A stretch of DNA of 45,841 bases from an uncultured Anaerolineales bacterium (GCA_937135955.1 CAKZOB010000034.1:1-45841), one strand, 5' to 3'; shown: positions 8,043 to 16,901, numbered from the stretch's first letter. Translations and numbers: made by a program. Notes: generated from the sequence alone by a model not told the origin.

Positions 8043-9269
8043 TCACGCCCACTCCGTCTCCACCCGCGTACGGGCCAGCACACGCCCACGCCGGATCACC
8101 GTGCGCCCCGGCGAATGGCGGCGCAGCGCGTCCACCGGCGAGTCCGCGTCGAGCAACACCAGGTCGGCGGGCGCGCCCGGCTCTACGCCATAGCGAGGCA
8201 GGCGCAACATACGCGCCGCGTGGTAACGGGGCATGTCGAATGCCGCCTGAATCTCATCCGGCGCGGCCAGGTGTGCCGCGTGCGCGGTGATCAACGCCAC
8301 TTCCAGCGGATCCATACGCCCGTAGGGGTAGAACATGTTCTGCACGTCGTCTTGCCCGCAGGTCACGTTGACGCCTGCCGCCAGCAGTTCCCTGACGCGG
8401 GCGATGCCGCGCCGTACCGGTTGCGGGTCGTGACGCCCTTCCAACAGCAGGTTGATCGGCGCATTGGTGATCACGTGCACGTCCGCATCCCTGACCTTCT
8501 GGATAATGCGCGCTGCCGTCACGTCGTCCCAGGCGGCCATGGCACAACAGTGCCCTGCTGCCACCCGCCCCTGATAGCCGTTAGCGAGGGTCTGCTCGGC
8601 CAGCGGCTCCAGCGATTGCCAGTACGGGTCGTCGGTCTCGTCAATGTGCATGTCTATATCGGCGTCGTAGTGCCGCGCGATCTCAAAGGCGATCTCAATC
8701 TGCCGGGCGGCGTCGTCCATGTCGCGCTCGCCGTGCGGCATCCCGCCCACCAGATCAGCCCCGCGCTCCATGGCCGCCCACATCAAGTCCACGACTTCGG
8801 GATCGCGAGCCATGCCGTGTTGCGGGAAGGCGATCACCTGCACGTCAATCAGGTCGCGGAAGCGCTCGCGCACGGCCAGGATGGCGTCCAGGATGCGCAG
8901 TTGGGCGACGCGATCAATATCCACATGGCAGCGCAGCCACAACACCCCATTGGCGACCGCCTCGCGCAGCACCGCCGATGCCCGCCGCATGATGTCGTCG
9001 GCGGGCATGTCGCGCTTGATGGCGGCGTAGAGGCGGATCGCTTCTTCCAGCGTGCCGCTGCGGTTGGGGACATCCCATAACAGGGCGTTTTCCAGGTGAA
9101 AGTGAGATTCGATCAGCGCGGGTGAGATCAGCGCGCCGCCGGCGTCCAATTCACGCGCGCCCGGCCCCACTCCCTCCGGCGCGACAGCGACGATGACGCC
9201 GTCGGCGATGCCCACGTCCACGCGCTGACCTGTGCGGTCGTGCCGGGCGTTGCGGATGACCAGGTCCAT
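8043..9269 (-). CDS. Cytosine-deaminase-like amidohydrolase
   Basis: This 408-residue amidohydrolase of the CodA group is a TIM-barrel metal enzyme that deaminates cytosine or related nucleobases in the cytoplasm. Metal and catalytic residues are visible: His56 and His58 (SHFHLE), His208 and Glu211 (MHIDETDD), His240 (AGHC) and the Asp pair at 307-308 (CGQDDV). The LLLEGRHD stretch before RRGI is typical of CodA. I chose ATG 9269, preceded by GTGAGG, over a GTG 12 bases further upstream. It follows the second nucleoside-type permease by 8 bases, so uptake and deamination are probably coupled. The exact base cannot be fixed: isocytosine, creatinine-like or other cyclic amides remain possible. 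Confidence 0.82.
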   Translation of the reverse strand: MDLVIRNARHDRTGQRVDVGIADGVIVAVAPEGVGPGARELDAGGALISPALIESHFHLENALLWDVPNRSGTLEEAIRLYAAIKRDMPADDIMRRASAVLREAVANGVLWLRCHVDIDRVAQLRILDAILAVRERFRDLIDVQVIAFPQHGMARDPEVVDLMWAAMERGADLVGGMPHGERDMDDAARQIEIAFEIARHYDADIDMHIDETDDPYWQSLEPLAEQTLANGYQGRVAAGHCCAMAAWDDVTAARIIQKVRDADVHVITNAPINLLLEGRHDPQPVRRGIARVRELLAAGVNVTCGQDDVQNMFYPYGRMDPLEVALITAHAAHLAAPDEIQAAFDMPRYHAARMLRLPRYGVEPGAPADLVLLDADSPVDALRRHSPGRTVIRRGRVLARTRVETEWA

Positions 9270-9277
9270 GGGCCGCC

Positions 9278-10222
9278 TCACTTCTCGCCGCGCGAATAGG
9301 GCACGGCAAACGCGCCGGGGAACTCCGCCCGCCGGGAAATGCCCACCAGGACGATGATGGTGACGATGTAGGGCAGCATCAGCAACAGCTCGGAGTCAAT
9401 GGGCGCTCGGAGCGTCTGCAGGGCGGTTTGCAGGGCCGCCGCCCCGCCGAAGACCAGCGCCCCCCACAGCGCGCGCACCGGATCCCAGCGCGAGAAGACC
9501 ACGACCGCCACGGCGATGAAACCGCGTCCGGCGGTCATCTGCGTCCAGAAGATGCCCAGGTCGGCCAGCGGCAGGTAGGCCCCGCCCAGGCCAGCCATGG
9601 CCCCGCCGATCATCAGGCTGATGTAGCGCAGGGCGGTCACGTTCAGGCCGCGCGTGTCGGCTGCCTCTGGGCGTTCGCCGACGGCGCGCAGCGCCAGCCC
9701 GAAGCGCGTGCGATAGAGCACCACCCAGGCCACGCCCACCAGAATAAAGACCAGGTAGACCATGACATTGTGCTCGAACAGCACCTCGCCGACGATGGGG
9801 AGGTCGCCCAGCAGGGGCAGTGAATGCACTTTGAAGGTCTTGATCGTCGGGGGGCGCGTGCGCAGGCCGAAGAACAGACGGAAGAGCAGCGTCGAGAGGC
9901 CGCCGCCCAGGATGGTGATGCCCAGCCCGGCGACCACCTGATTGGCCCTGGCCGTCACGCTGACGAAAGCCATCAGCAGGCCCATGGCCATGCCCACCAG
10001 CGCGGCGAGCAGCAACCCGATCCACAGGCTGCCGCTGTTGTACGCGCCGATGAACCCGCTCAGCGCGCCCATGAGCATGATGCCTTCCAGCCCCAGGTTG
10101 AGGATGCCCGCTCGCTCGGTGAAAACCTCTCCCAGCGCCGCATAGAGGATCGGCGCGGCCCAGCGCACAGCGGAGGCCAGCACTCCCACCACGAAGGATA
10201 CGGTGATCAGGTCCCAGTTCAT
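9278..10222 (-). CDS. BMP-type nucleoside ABC importer, permease 2
   Basis: This 314-residue permease resembles YufQ/NupQ and RnsD, the shorter of two permeases in nucleoside importers with a BmpA-type binding protein. The GEVFTERAGILNLGLEGIML region near the N-terminus (residues about 31-50) is highly characteristic of the family, and about 8-9 hydrophobic segments follow. The ATG at 10222 overlaps the stop of permease 1 (ATGA), and the stop lies 8 bases before the deaminase gene. A longer open frame running upstream to about 11011 is an artefact inside permease 1. Confidence 0.9.
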   Translation of the reverse strand: MNWDLITVSFVVGVLASAVRWAAPILYAALGEVFTERAGILNLGLEGIMLMGALSGFIGAYNSGSLWIGLLLAALVGMAMGLLMAFVSVTARANQVVAGLGITILGGGLSTLLFRLFFGLRTRPPTIKTFKVHSLPLLGDLPIVGEVLFEHNVMVYLVFILVGVAWVVLYRTRFGLALRAVGERPEAADTRGLNVTALRYISLMIGGAMAGLGGAYLPLADLGIFWTQMTAGRGFIAVAVVVFSRWDPVRALWGALVFGGAAALQTALQTLRAPIDSELLLMLPYIVTIIVLVGISRRAEFPGAFAVPYSRGEK

Positions 10223-11298
10223 GACGACGACCTCTTGAACAGGTAGGCCCGCGACAGCACCAGCAGGATGACGCAGCCCTGGATCACGTCTACCAGAGCG
10301 AAGGGCACGTTGGCGTTGCGCTCCATGGCGTTGCCGCCGACTACCAGCGCGGCGAAGAAGAAGGCGGCGATGGTCATGCCGATGGGGTTGAGGCCGCCCA
10401 GCAAGGCCACCACAATGCCCAGTGTGCCGAAGCCGCGGGTGATTTCCTCGATCAGGCGGAAGTGCAGCCCGAAAATCTCGCCCCAGCCAGCGATGCCGGT
10501 CAGCGCCCCGCTGAGCGCTGTCGCCAGCAGGATGGTGCGCGGGACGTTCAGCCCCACGTGCGCCGCCACGCGCCGGCTGGCCCCCACGATCTCCGTGCGA
10601 CGGCCCCAGGTGCTGCGCCAGAAGACCAGCGCCAGCAACACAGCCGCCAGCGCCACCAGGAAGGCCACGTTTAGGCGTGTGCGGGCGATCAGGCGCGGCA
10701 GCTCCAATTCTTCGGGGATCAGCGGCGATTGTGGGAAGTTGAAGCCCTGCGGGTCCATCATCGGGCCGCGCACCAGATAGGCCAGCAGATAGACGGCGAT
10801 GTAGTTGAGCATGGAGGTGGTGATCACCTCGTTGGCTTGCAGATAGGCTTTCAGCACGCCGGCGATCAGGCTCCACAACAGGCCGCCGAGCGCCCCCGCC
10901 AGGAAAGCCAGTACCAGGTGCAACAACGGCGGCAGTCCCTTGACGTGCAGGGCCACCCAGGTGGAGAAGATCGCCCCCAGGATCATCTGCCCCTCTGCGC
11001 CGATGTTCCACACCTGCGCGCGAAAACAGATGGACACCGAAACGGCCACCAGCAGCAGCGGCGTGGCCTTGACCAGCGTCTCGGTGAAGCGGTCGGTTGT
11101 GCCGAAGGCACCATAATACAGGCTGCGATACGCGGCGATCGGGTCACGCCCGCTGACCAGCAACAGCGCCCCGCCTACCACTAGCGCGAGCACCAGCGAC
11201 AGGGCGGCCTGCACCACGTTGTCCCATAGCGTCCGCCAGGGCAGTGGGGCGCGTTCGGCGGTGCCAGTGCCCGCTGTATCGGCTGTGGTGGTGCTCAT
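10219..11298 (-). CDS. BMP-type nucleoside ABC importer, permease 1
   Basis: This 359-residue permease resembles YufP/NupP and RnsC. It has a cytoplasmic N-terminus of about 25 polar residues, then 8-10 membrane segments. The family stretch FRAQVWNIGAEGQMILGA (residues about 91-108) aligns with the equivalent NLGLEG motif of permease 2. It forms the membrane channel with permease 2 and is energised by the double ATPase. ATGA overlaps on both sides (11295-11298 and 10219-10222) show tight coupling within the operon. Confidence 0.9.
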   Translation of the reverse strand: MSTTTADTAGTGTAERAPLPWRTLWDNVVQAALSLVLALVVGGALLLVSGRDPIAAYRSLYYGAFGTTDRFTETLVKATPLLLVAVSVSICFRAQVWNIGAEGQMILGAIFSTWVALHVKGLPPLLHLVLAFLAGALGGLLWSLIAGVLKAYLQANEVITTSMLNYIAVYLLAYLVRGPMMDPQGFNFPQSPLIPEELELPRLIARTRLNVAFLVALAAVLLALVFWRSTWGRRTEIVGASRRVAAHVGLNVPRTILLATALSGALTGIAGWGEIFGLHFRLIEEITRGFGTLGIVVALLGGLNPIGMTIAAFFFAALVVGGNAMERNANVPFALVDVIQGCVILLVLSRAYLFKRSSS

Positions 11299-12884
11299 GA
11301 TACTTTCTCCTGTACGCGCAAGGCAGTGAGCGGCGTGCCCGCCATCATCAACCCCAGCGTCTGCGGATCGGCCTCGCCGCGCCGCAGCACGCCCATAGAT
11401 TGCCCGTTGAACATCACCAGCACGCGATCGCTGAGCAGCAAGACCTCGTCCAGGTCGGACGATACCAGCAGGATAGCCACGCCACGCGCCCGCTCCTCCA
11501 ACAGTTTCTCGTGCACATAGGCCGCCGCGCCGATATCCAGACCGCGCGTGGGTTTATTGGCGACGATCACGCGCGGATTCTGGCTGAACTCGCGGGCCAC
11601 GACCAGTTTCTGTTGGTTGCCGCCGGAGAGCTTGCCCGCGGGGATATGCGGGCCAGGGGCGCGCACGTCGAAGCGGGCGATCAGGTCGCGGGCAAACCGC
11701 ACGATGGCCGGAAAATTGAGCAATCCTGCGCGGGCGAAAGGCTGCTGATCGAAGACTTTGAGCGTGACGTTGCGGCTGAGGTCGAAGTTGAAGATCAGGC
11801 CATCGCGGTGACGGTCGTCGCTGATGTAGGCGGCATTGTGCCGGATGAAGTCGCGCGCTTTCCAGTGCGTGGCGTCCTCGCCGGCGATGAACACCTGCCC
11901 GGACTGAATGGGGCGCACGCGGGTGATCGCCTCGACCAGCTCGCGCTGCCCGTTGCCGTCTACACCGGCAATGCCCAGAATCTCGCCGCCGTGCACCTGA
12001 AAGCTGATGCCGCGCACGGCGGGCAGGTCGCGGTCGTCGCGCACGTGCAGGTCGCGCACTTCGATCAGGTTGGGCGCGTTGTTGGTAGCCGCGCTCGCGC
12101 CCGTTGTACCGCTCAGGACGGCGTCTTCATCACCGGCCAGGGCCAGCACCTTTGCCCGCTCCAGGCTGGTCAGTTCGTGCCCGATCATCTCGCGGGCCAG
12201 CGTGGCCTTGTCGGTGTCGCGCGTCATGGAAGTGTAGACCACGCGCCCCGCCCGCAGCACGGTGACGCGATCGGTCACGCGCAGCACTTCTTCCAGCTTG
12301 TGACTGATGAAGACGATGGTCTTGTCCATCTCGGCCATGCGCCGCAGGGTGATGGCCAGGCTCTCCGCCTCCTGAGGGGTCAGCACCGCCGTCGGCTCGT
12401 CGAGGATGAGCACCTCCGCCCCGCGATAGAGGCTGCTGAGAATTTCCACACGCTGCTGCACCCCCACCGAAAGGGTCTGCACGCGCGCTGTCGGGTCTAC
12501 GTCCAGCCCATATTGCGCGGCCACCGCGGCGATCTCGCGTTGGGCGGCGGCCAGGTCAATGAAGCCCCAGCCCCCCAGGCCCAGGATAATATTTTCGGTG
12601 ACAGTGAAGGGGGGGACCAGTTTGAAATGTTGATGCACCATGCCGATGCCCAGGGCGATGGCGTCGGCGGGCGAGTGAATGGTCACCGGTTCGCCGCGCA
12701 CGCGGATTTCGCCCTCGTCCGGCTGATAAAGACCGAAGAGAATATTCATCAGCGTGGTCTTGCCCGCTCCGTTCTCTCCCAACAGGCCGTGCACCTCACC
12801 GGCGTACAGGTCCAGGTCCACGTGATCGTTGGCCAGCACGCCGGGGAAGCGCTTGGTGATACCACGCATTTCGACTGTGATCAT
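11295..12884 (-). CDS. BMP-type nucleoside ABC importer, double ATPase
   Basis: This 529-residue protein has two ABC ATPase domains in tandem, the YufO/NupO and RnsB layout. Domain 1 carries Walker A GENGAGKT (36-43), the variant signature LSVGVQQ (about 137) and Walker B LILDEPTAVLTP (about 160). Domain 2 (about 265-515) has a degenerate P-loop GVDGNGQRE, an intact signature LSGGNQQK and a degenerate Walker B VANKPTRGLD, so ATP hydrolysis probably occurs mainly at one composite site, as in related sugar ATPases. The gene lies 191 bases after the binding-protein gene, with a GC hairpin between, and overlaps permease 1. Confidence 0.92.
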   Translation of the reverse strand: MITVEMRGITKRFPGVLANDHVDLDLYAGEVHGLLGENGAGKTTLMNILFGLYQPDEGEIRVRGEPVTIHSPADAIALGIGMVHQHFKLVPPFTVTENIILGLGGWGFIDLAAAQREIAAVAAQYGLDVDPTARVQTLSVGVQQRVEILSSLYRGAEVLILDEPTAVLTPQEAESLAITLRRMAEMDKTIVFISHKLEEVLRVTDRVTVLRAGRVVYTSMTRDTDKATLAREMIGHELTSLERAKVLALAGDEDAVLSGTTGASAATNNAPNLIEVRDLHVRDDRDLPAVRGISFQVHGGEILGIAGVDGNGQRELVEAITRVRPIQSGQVFIAGEDATHWKARDFIRHNAAYISDDRHRDGLIFNFDLSRNVTLKVFDQQPFARAGLLNFPAIVRFARDLIARFDVRAPGPHIPAGKLSGGNQQKLVVAREFSQNPRVIVANKPTRGLDIGAAAYVHEKLLEERARGVAILLVSSDLDEVLLLSDRVLVMFNGQSMGVLRRGEADPQTLGLMMAGTPLTALRVQEKVS

Positions 12885-13034
12885 GCTGTCCCTCGTTCAG
12901 CGCTGAAGGGCAATTGTCAGTCAGCGAAGCCGCCGGAGCAGGTTTGAACCCTCCTTATGCCTGCCTCTCCTCGCCCTAGTCTACAGCAGGGCCAGGGACT
13001 TGCTCTACCGCCTCACCGACAATTGCCAGGCGTA

Positions 13035-13065
13035 GGGGGAGGGCGAATATGGCCCGCCCTCCCCC
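13035..13065 (-). terminator. Strong GC hairpin between binding-protein and ATPase genes
   Basis: GGGGGAGGGCG (13035-13045) pairs perfectly over 11 bp with CGCCCTCCCCC (13055-13065), with a nine-base loop. It lies about ten bases after the binding-protein stop on the minus strand and has no T-run. It probably acts as a partial terminator or 3'-end stabiliser, so that the binding protein is made in excess of the membrane parts. The rest of the 191-base gap shows nothing clear. Confidence 0.5.
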
Positions 13066-13075
13066 CGGTCAAAAC

Positions 13076-14089
13076 TCACTCCAGCTTGTAAGCGTCCAGG
13101 TCGCCCAGGTCGAGCGTACCCTCGATGAAGCCCTCGACAGCCTCGTCGAGCGCGGCCTGCAACTCTTCGTCAATGTACTGCTCGGCCAGTTCCTCGTTGT
13201 AGATGACCGATACACCCTCGTTGGCCAGCTCGATCCAGTAGTACTTGTTGCCGAAGGTGCCCTCGACCGTCTCCTCGATCATCTGCTGGTACACAGGACC
13301 CCAGTCGTAGACGAAGCTGGCCAGCGTGTTCTCCGGCGCGATCTCATTCTGGTTGGCGACGTTGCCCATGCACAGGATGCCCTCTTCCTCGCACGCGCCC
13401 AGCACAGCGATGCCGATCCCGTCGCCGCTCTGCCACAGTACATCAGCGCCCGCCTTAATCTGGCTGAGCGCGGCTTCTTTGGCTCCGGCTAGGTCGTTGA
13501 AGTCGCCCACGAAGTTGCTGAGCACCTTGACATCCTCGTTGATCGCCTGTGCGCCCAGGACGAAGGCCACATGGCCGCGGTGAATTTCCGACACATCCAC
13601 ACCGCCGACCACGCCGACGATGTTCGACTTGGTCAGATAGCCCGCGATCAGGCCCATCAGGTAGCCGCCCTGCTCCAGCTTGACGTCATAGACGCCCACA
13701 TTGGGGGCCATCTTGAAGCCTGTGCCGATGGCGAAGTTGACATCGGGATAGTCCTCGGCCACCTTGATGATCGGCTCCTGGAACTGGAACCCGTGCCCGA
13801 CGATCAGGTCGTAGCCCTGCTGCGCGTAGTCGAGTAGCGCCGGTTCAATGTCCACCGGATCGTAGACCTGCTCGACGACGGTCAGTTCGACCTCGATCTC
13901 GCCTTCCAGCGCCTCGACCGCGGCGTTCATGCCCTCGAACGAAGCCTGATTCCATGAGACGTCGTCGGCGCGGCCCGGCAGAATCAGCGCGACCTTGACC
14001 TTGGGCACTTCTTCCTGTGCCACGGCGGGCAGAGCGGTCATCAGCACCGCCAACACAACCAGCCCGGTAAGCAGTTTGCGAATGTTCAT
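13076..14089 (-). CDS. BMP-family (BmpA/Med) substrate-binding protein
   Basis: This 337-residue extracytoplasmic binding protein of the BMP family captures nucleosides or nucleobases for the adjacent importer. It has a signal peptide (hydrophobic 7-22) with a type I cleavage site at AVAQ-E and no lipobox cysteine. Family landmarks are VALILPGRADDVSWNQ near the mature start, DLIVGHGFQFQ (about 94-104) and VGGVDVSEIHRGH (about 161-173). AAAGGAG precedes the ATG. The adenine deaminase gene lies upstream and the ATPase and permeases downstream, which points to purine uptake and deamination. The missing lipobox raises the question of how the protein is kept at the cell surface. Confidence 0.92.
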   Translation of the reverse strand: MNIRKLLTGLVVLAVLMTALPAVAQEEVPKVKVALILPGRADDVSWNQASFEGMNAAVEALEGEIEVELTVVEQVYDPVDIEPALLDYAQQGYDLIVGHGFQFQEPIIKVAEDYPDVNFAIGTGFKMAPNVGVYDVKLEQGGYLMGLIAGYLTKSNIVGVVGGVDVSEIHRGHVAFVLGAQAINEDVKVLSNFVGDFNDLAGAKEAALSQIKAGADVLWQSGDGIGIAVLGACEEEGILCMGNVANQNEIAPENTLASFVYDWGPVYQQMIEETVEGTFGNKYYWIELANEGVSVIYNEELAEQYIDEELQAALDEAVEGFIEGTLDLGDLDAYKLE

Positions 14090-14133
14090 GGCTCACTCCT
14101 TTTGTATGTGAAAAAACCGTCGGACTACGCGCC

Positions 14134-14164
14134 CCTGGCTCGCCCATCAACCGGGCTGGCCAGG
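14134..14164 (-). other. Leader stem-loop upstream of the BMP binding-protein gene
   Basis: On the minus strand CCTGGC pairs with GCCAGG, and inside it GCCC pairs with GGGC. A symmetric CA/GA internal loop separates the two helices and a seven-base loop closes the structure. It lies 45 bases before the start codon, in the 134-base gap after the adenine deaminase gene. I do not recognise a purine riboswitch here; it may be an RNA stability or control element. Confidence 0.35.
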
Positions 14165-14223
14165 AAAACAAAATCCCCGCACAAGTGAGTTCTATGTCTG
14201 ATCTCGGCCTGCTCTCTCCTCCC

Positions 14224-15990
14224 TTAGCGCGCTGCCTGATCCACCAATGTGCTGATAAGGGCATGGTCGCGCACACTGACCAGCCCTCGATCCGTCAACC
14301 CCAGTTCGGGGACAGTCGGCAACGAGATGAACGAGATGGTCATGAACGGCGCGGGCAGGGTACAGCCCAGTTGGTGCGCGATGGCGGTGAGCCGCTCCAG
14401 GCTGCTGATCACTTCTTCGACGGGCGCTTCGCTGAGCAGACCGCCGATCGGTAGCGGCAACGTCCCCAGCACTTCTCCTCCCGCGGTGATGGCCAGCCCT
14501 CCCTGCATGTCTGCAATGGCGCGCACGCAGGCGGCCATATCCGCCTCGTCAACGCCAGCGACGATGATATTGTGATGATCGTGCGCCACCGACGACGCCA
14601 GCGCGCCCCGTTTGAGGCCGAAGCCGCGCACGAAGGCGATGCCGATGTTACCATTCTTGCCGTAGCGCTCCACAACGGCCAGTTTCAGCACGTCCTGAGC
14701 CGGGTCGGCGGCCACGTTGCCCGCCACGACGGGCAGCGTGACCTGCCCCGCCTGATTGATGATCTGATCGGGATACAGTTCGATCAGCCGCACGCGAGCC
14801 GATGGCCCCGGCGCTTCCAGCCGAAAGTCGGCTGCTGCAGTGCCGCGCTGCACAGTGACCGTCCGCCGAATCCAGTCGGGATAGGCAGCAGACGCAAGAG
14901 GAACGATCAATTCGCCCTCCTGCGCCACCAACTGCCCCTTGAAGAAAACATGGCTGGGCCGGATTTCGTCCAGGGCAGGGGCCAGGATGATATCGGCCCA
15001 GCGCCCCGGCGACAGGCTGCCCAGCAAATGGTCTACGCGGAAGTGCACCGCCGCGTTGAGACTGGCCATCTGGATCGCCTGCACTGGCGGCATTCCCAGG
15101 GCAATGGCCCGGTTGACCAGGTAGTCAATGTGCCCTTCGTCGCGGATGTCGTCCGGGTGTTTGTCGTCGGTGCAGAACATGAGATGGCGCGTGTCCAGCC
15201 CTTCGCGCAGTACGCCGGTCAGGATGGGTTCCAGGTTGCGCTCGGTGCTGCCGTCGCGCACCAGCACAGGCATCCCCAGGCGCAGCCGGGCCAACGCCTC
15301 GTCGTAGTTCACCGCCTCATGATCGTCGGCCAGCCCGCCGCAGGCATACCCCGCCAGGGCGTGCCCACTCAGACCGGCGGCATGTCCGTTGGCGATCTTG
15401 TTGCGGGCGTGCGCCGCCTCGATCTTCGCCAGGTATTCGTCGCGCAGACCCAGCACCTTCGACGGGTCGAGTTCGCCCAGGCTGATGCACTGCTCCCAGT
15501 CGAGCACCTGTTGCACGGCTTGCAAATCGAGTTCGCCGCCCGCTGTCTCCAGGCCCGGCGCGGTCGGCACGCGCGACGATACCTCGATCAGGATGTGATA
15601 GGGCAGGCGAGCCGTGCTCGCCAGCAACACTTCCATGCCCGCCAGCCCGGCGACGTTGGCGATCTCCATCGGGTCGGCGAAGAGGGCTGTCGTGCCGCGC
15701 GGGACGATCAACTGCGCCAGGTTTTCGGGGGTGAGCAGCGTGGAATCGACGTGAATGTGCGTATCAATGAAGCCAGGCAGGGCATACTGGCCGTCGGCGT
15801 CGAACACCTGCCGCGCCTGAAAACCGTCGGCGTCGAGCGAGACGATGCGGCCATGGCGAATGCCCAGTGCTGCCGGTTCGATGCGCCCGGTATAGACATT
15901 CACCAACCGTACCTGGCGGATGAGCAGATCGAGCGGTTGATGCCCCTGGGCTGCTGCGATCAGGTCTTTACGTTCGGTGACGGAGATCAT
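14224..15990 (-). CDS. ade: Adenine deaminase
   Basis: This 588-residue protein matches Ade, the metal-dependent amidohydrolase that converts adenine to hypoxanthine and ammonia. Visible motifs are the metal site FIDTHIHVDST with His78 and His80, GHAAGLSGHALAGY in the barrel, FCTDDKHPDD (about 312-321) and the C-terminal half with SVAHDHHNI that is specific to Ade. I chose ATG 15990, which has AAGGA at good spacing; a GTG at 16059 overlapping the regulator stop would add 23 unlike residues. The gene lies between the GntR regulator and the nucleoside importer, so it probably processes purine brought in by that importer. Confidence 0.93.
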   Translation of the reverse strand: MISVTERKDLIAAAQGHQPLDLLIRQVRLVNVYTGRIEPAALGIRHGRIVSLDADGFQARQVFDADGQYALPGFIDTHIHVDSTLLTPENLAQLIVPRGTTALFADPMEIANVAGLAGMEVLLASTARLPYHILIEVSSRVPTAPGLETAGGELDLQAVQQVLDWEQCISLGELDPSKVLGLRDEYLAKIEAAHARNKIANGHAAGLSGHALAGYACGGLADDHEAVNYDEALARLRLGMPVLVRDGSTERNLEPILTGVLREGLDTRHLMFCTDDKHPDDIRDEGHIDYLVNRAIALGMPPVQAIQMASLNAAVHFRVDHLLGSLSPGRWADIILAPALDEIRPSHVFFKGQLVAQEGELIVPLASAAYPDWIRRTVTVQRGTAAADFRLEAPGPSARVRLIELYPDQIINQAGQVTLPVVAGNVAADPAQDVLKLAVVERYGKNGNIGIAFVRGFGLKRGALASSVAHDHHNIIVAGVDEADMAACVRAIADMQGGLAITAGGEVLGTLPLPIGGLLSEAPVEEVISSLERLTAIAHQLGCTLPAPFMTISFISLPTVPELGLTDRGLVSVRDHALISTLVDQAAR

Positions 15991-16055
15991 GGGGCGGTCC
16001 TTGTTGGAACAGAGCGAGTATTTGCCGGCGGTTCCCGTTGCGCTGGCACAGCTCT

Positions 16056-16784
16056 TCACATTTTCTTGCGCAGCACGGAAAAGCGCACATACCCATCTCG
16101 ATAGTACACGCGCGAGAACAAAACCGGTTTGTTCAAGGTGTTGAAACTGACCTCGTCAAATTGCAACAAAGCCTGTCCCAGCGGGCTTTGCAGCAGCTCC
16201 GCCAGTTGTCCCTCTGTCACCTGGGGGATGATGTCGGCCAGTACCAGCGACACTGTCTGATAGCAGCGCTGACGCATGAAGTCGAAGATCGGCGCGTGCA
16301 GTTCTTCGGGCTGATACGGTTCGCGCACCAGGTCAGTGGGGAGGACATCCAGGCAGTAGATGGCCGGCTCGCCGTCGGCCAGGAAGAGCTTGCGCACGAA
16401 CAGGGCGTCTGAGTCGGGGGGGCGTTCTAACCGTGCGGCGATGTCGGCGGGCAGCGGTTGACGTTCGACGCTCAGGGGGCGAATCTCGGCCTGGTAGCCA
16501 GCCTGACGGATCAGGTCGGTGAATTCATAGGCGCTCTCAATGCTGGCCTGAATATTGAGCGCATACTGGTTGACGTAGGTGCCCGACCCCTGACGGCGGA
16601 AGATCACCCCTTCGCGTTCCAGGATGGCCAGGGCGTCGCGGATGGTGCCCCGGCTGACCCCGTATTCCTGGGCGATCTCCAGTTCAGAAGGCAGACGCCC
16701 GCCACTCTGGTACTCGCGCCGCAGGCGTTGCCGGAGCGCGCGGGCTACATTCTTTGATAGTAAAGAGTGTCTCCGTAACGTCAT
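16056..16784 (-). CDS. GntR/HutC-family transcriptional regulator
   Basis: This 242-residue regulator has an N-terminal winged helix (about 10-70) with GRLPSELEIAQEYGVSRGTI and REGVIFRRQGSGTYV, followed by a UTRA effector domain (about 85-235) of the HutC type, which binds small cytoplasmic ligands. It is the first gene of the purine cluster: 65 bases separate it from adenine deaminase. ATG 16784 has GGGGGAGA upstream; a TTG 18 bases earlier is less likely. It probably represses its own operon through palindromes just upstream (16840-16884). The ligand is not evident, but a purine intermediate is the natural guess. Confidence 0.88.
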   Translation of the reverse strand: MTLRRHSLLSKNVARALRQRLRREYQSGGRLPSELEIAQEYGVSRGTIRDALAILEREGVIFRRQGSGTYVNQYALNIQASIESAYEFTDLIRQAGYQAEIRPLSVERQPLPADIAARLERPPDSDALFVRKLFLADGEPAIYCLDVLPTDLVREPYQPEELHAPIFDFMRQRCYQTVSLVLADIIPQVTEGQLAELLQSPLGQALLQFDEVSFNTLNKPVLFSRVYYRDGYVRFSVLRKKM

Positions 16785-16839
16785 CTTCTCTCCCCCTACC
16801 AATAACTCTAAATTTCCACACTCGAAAGGTTTAACAACT

Positions 16840-16884
16840 TTATCTTAGTGACAAATTGATTGCAAGATAAGTGATGATCATCAC
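16840..16884 (-). promoter_or_regulatory. Candidate promoter and operators of the purine operon
   Basis: This AT-rich block upstream of the GntR gene holds two inverted repeats: TTATCTT (16840-16846) with AAGATAA (16864-16870), and the perfect 14-bp palindrome GTGATGATCATCAC (16871-16884). On the minus strand a weak TTGCAA...TAAAGT pair with 17-base spacing lies inside the first repeat, so a bound regulator would block it. The boxes match the consensus at only 4/6 each. Confidence 0.4.
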
Positions 16885-16901
16885 ATAATTCTCCCCTGGG
16901 C

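Noticed and set aside
9278-11011. A 577-residue reading that would fuse permease 2 to an upstream protein
   Set aside because: The upstream half is an out-of-frame reading of permease 1. The family start is at 10222 with an ATGA overlap.
14090-14223. Purine riboswitch upstream of the BMP gene
   Set aside because: The conserved core bases of the purine aptamer are absent; only a simple stem-loop is visible.
16800-16802. TTG start for the GntR regulator at 16802
   Set aside because: ATG 16784 has a GGGGGAGA ribosome site at good spacing; the TTG has none.
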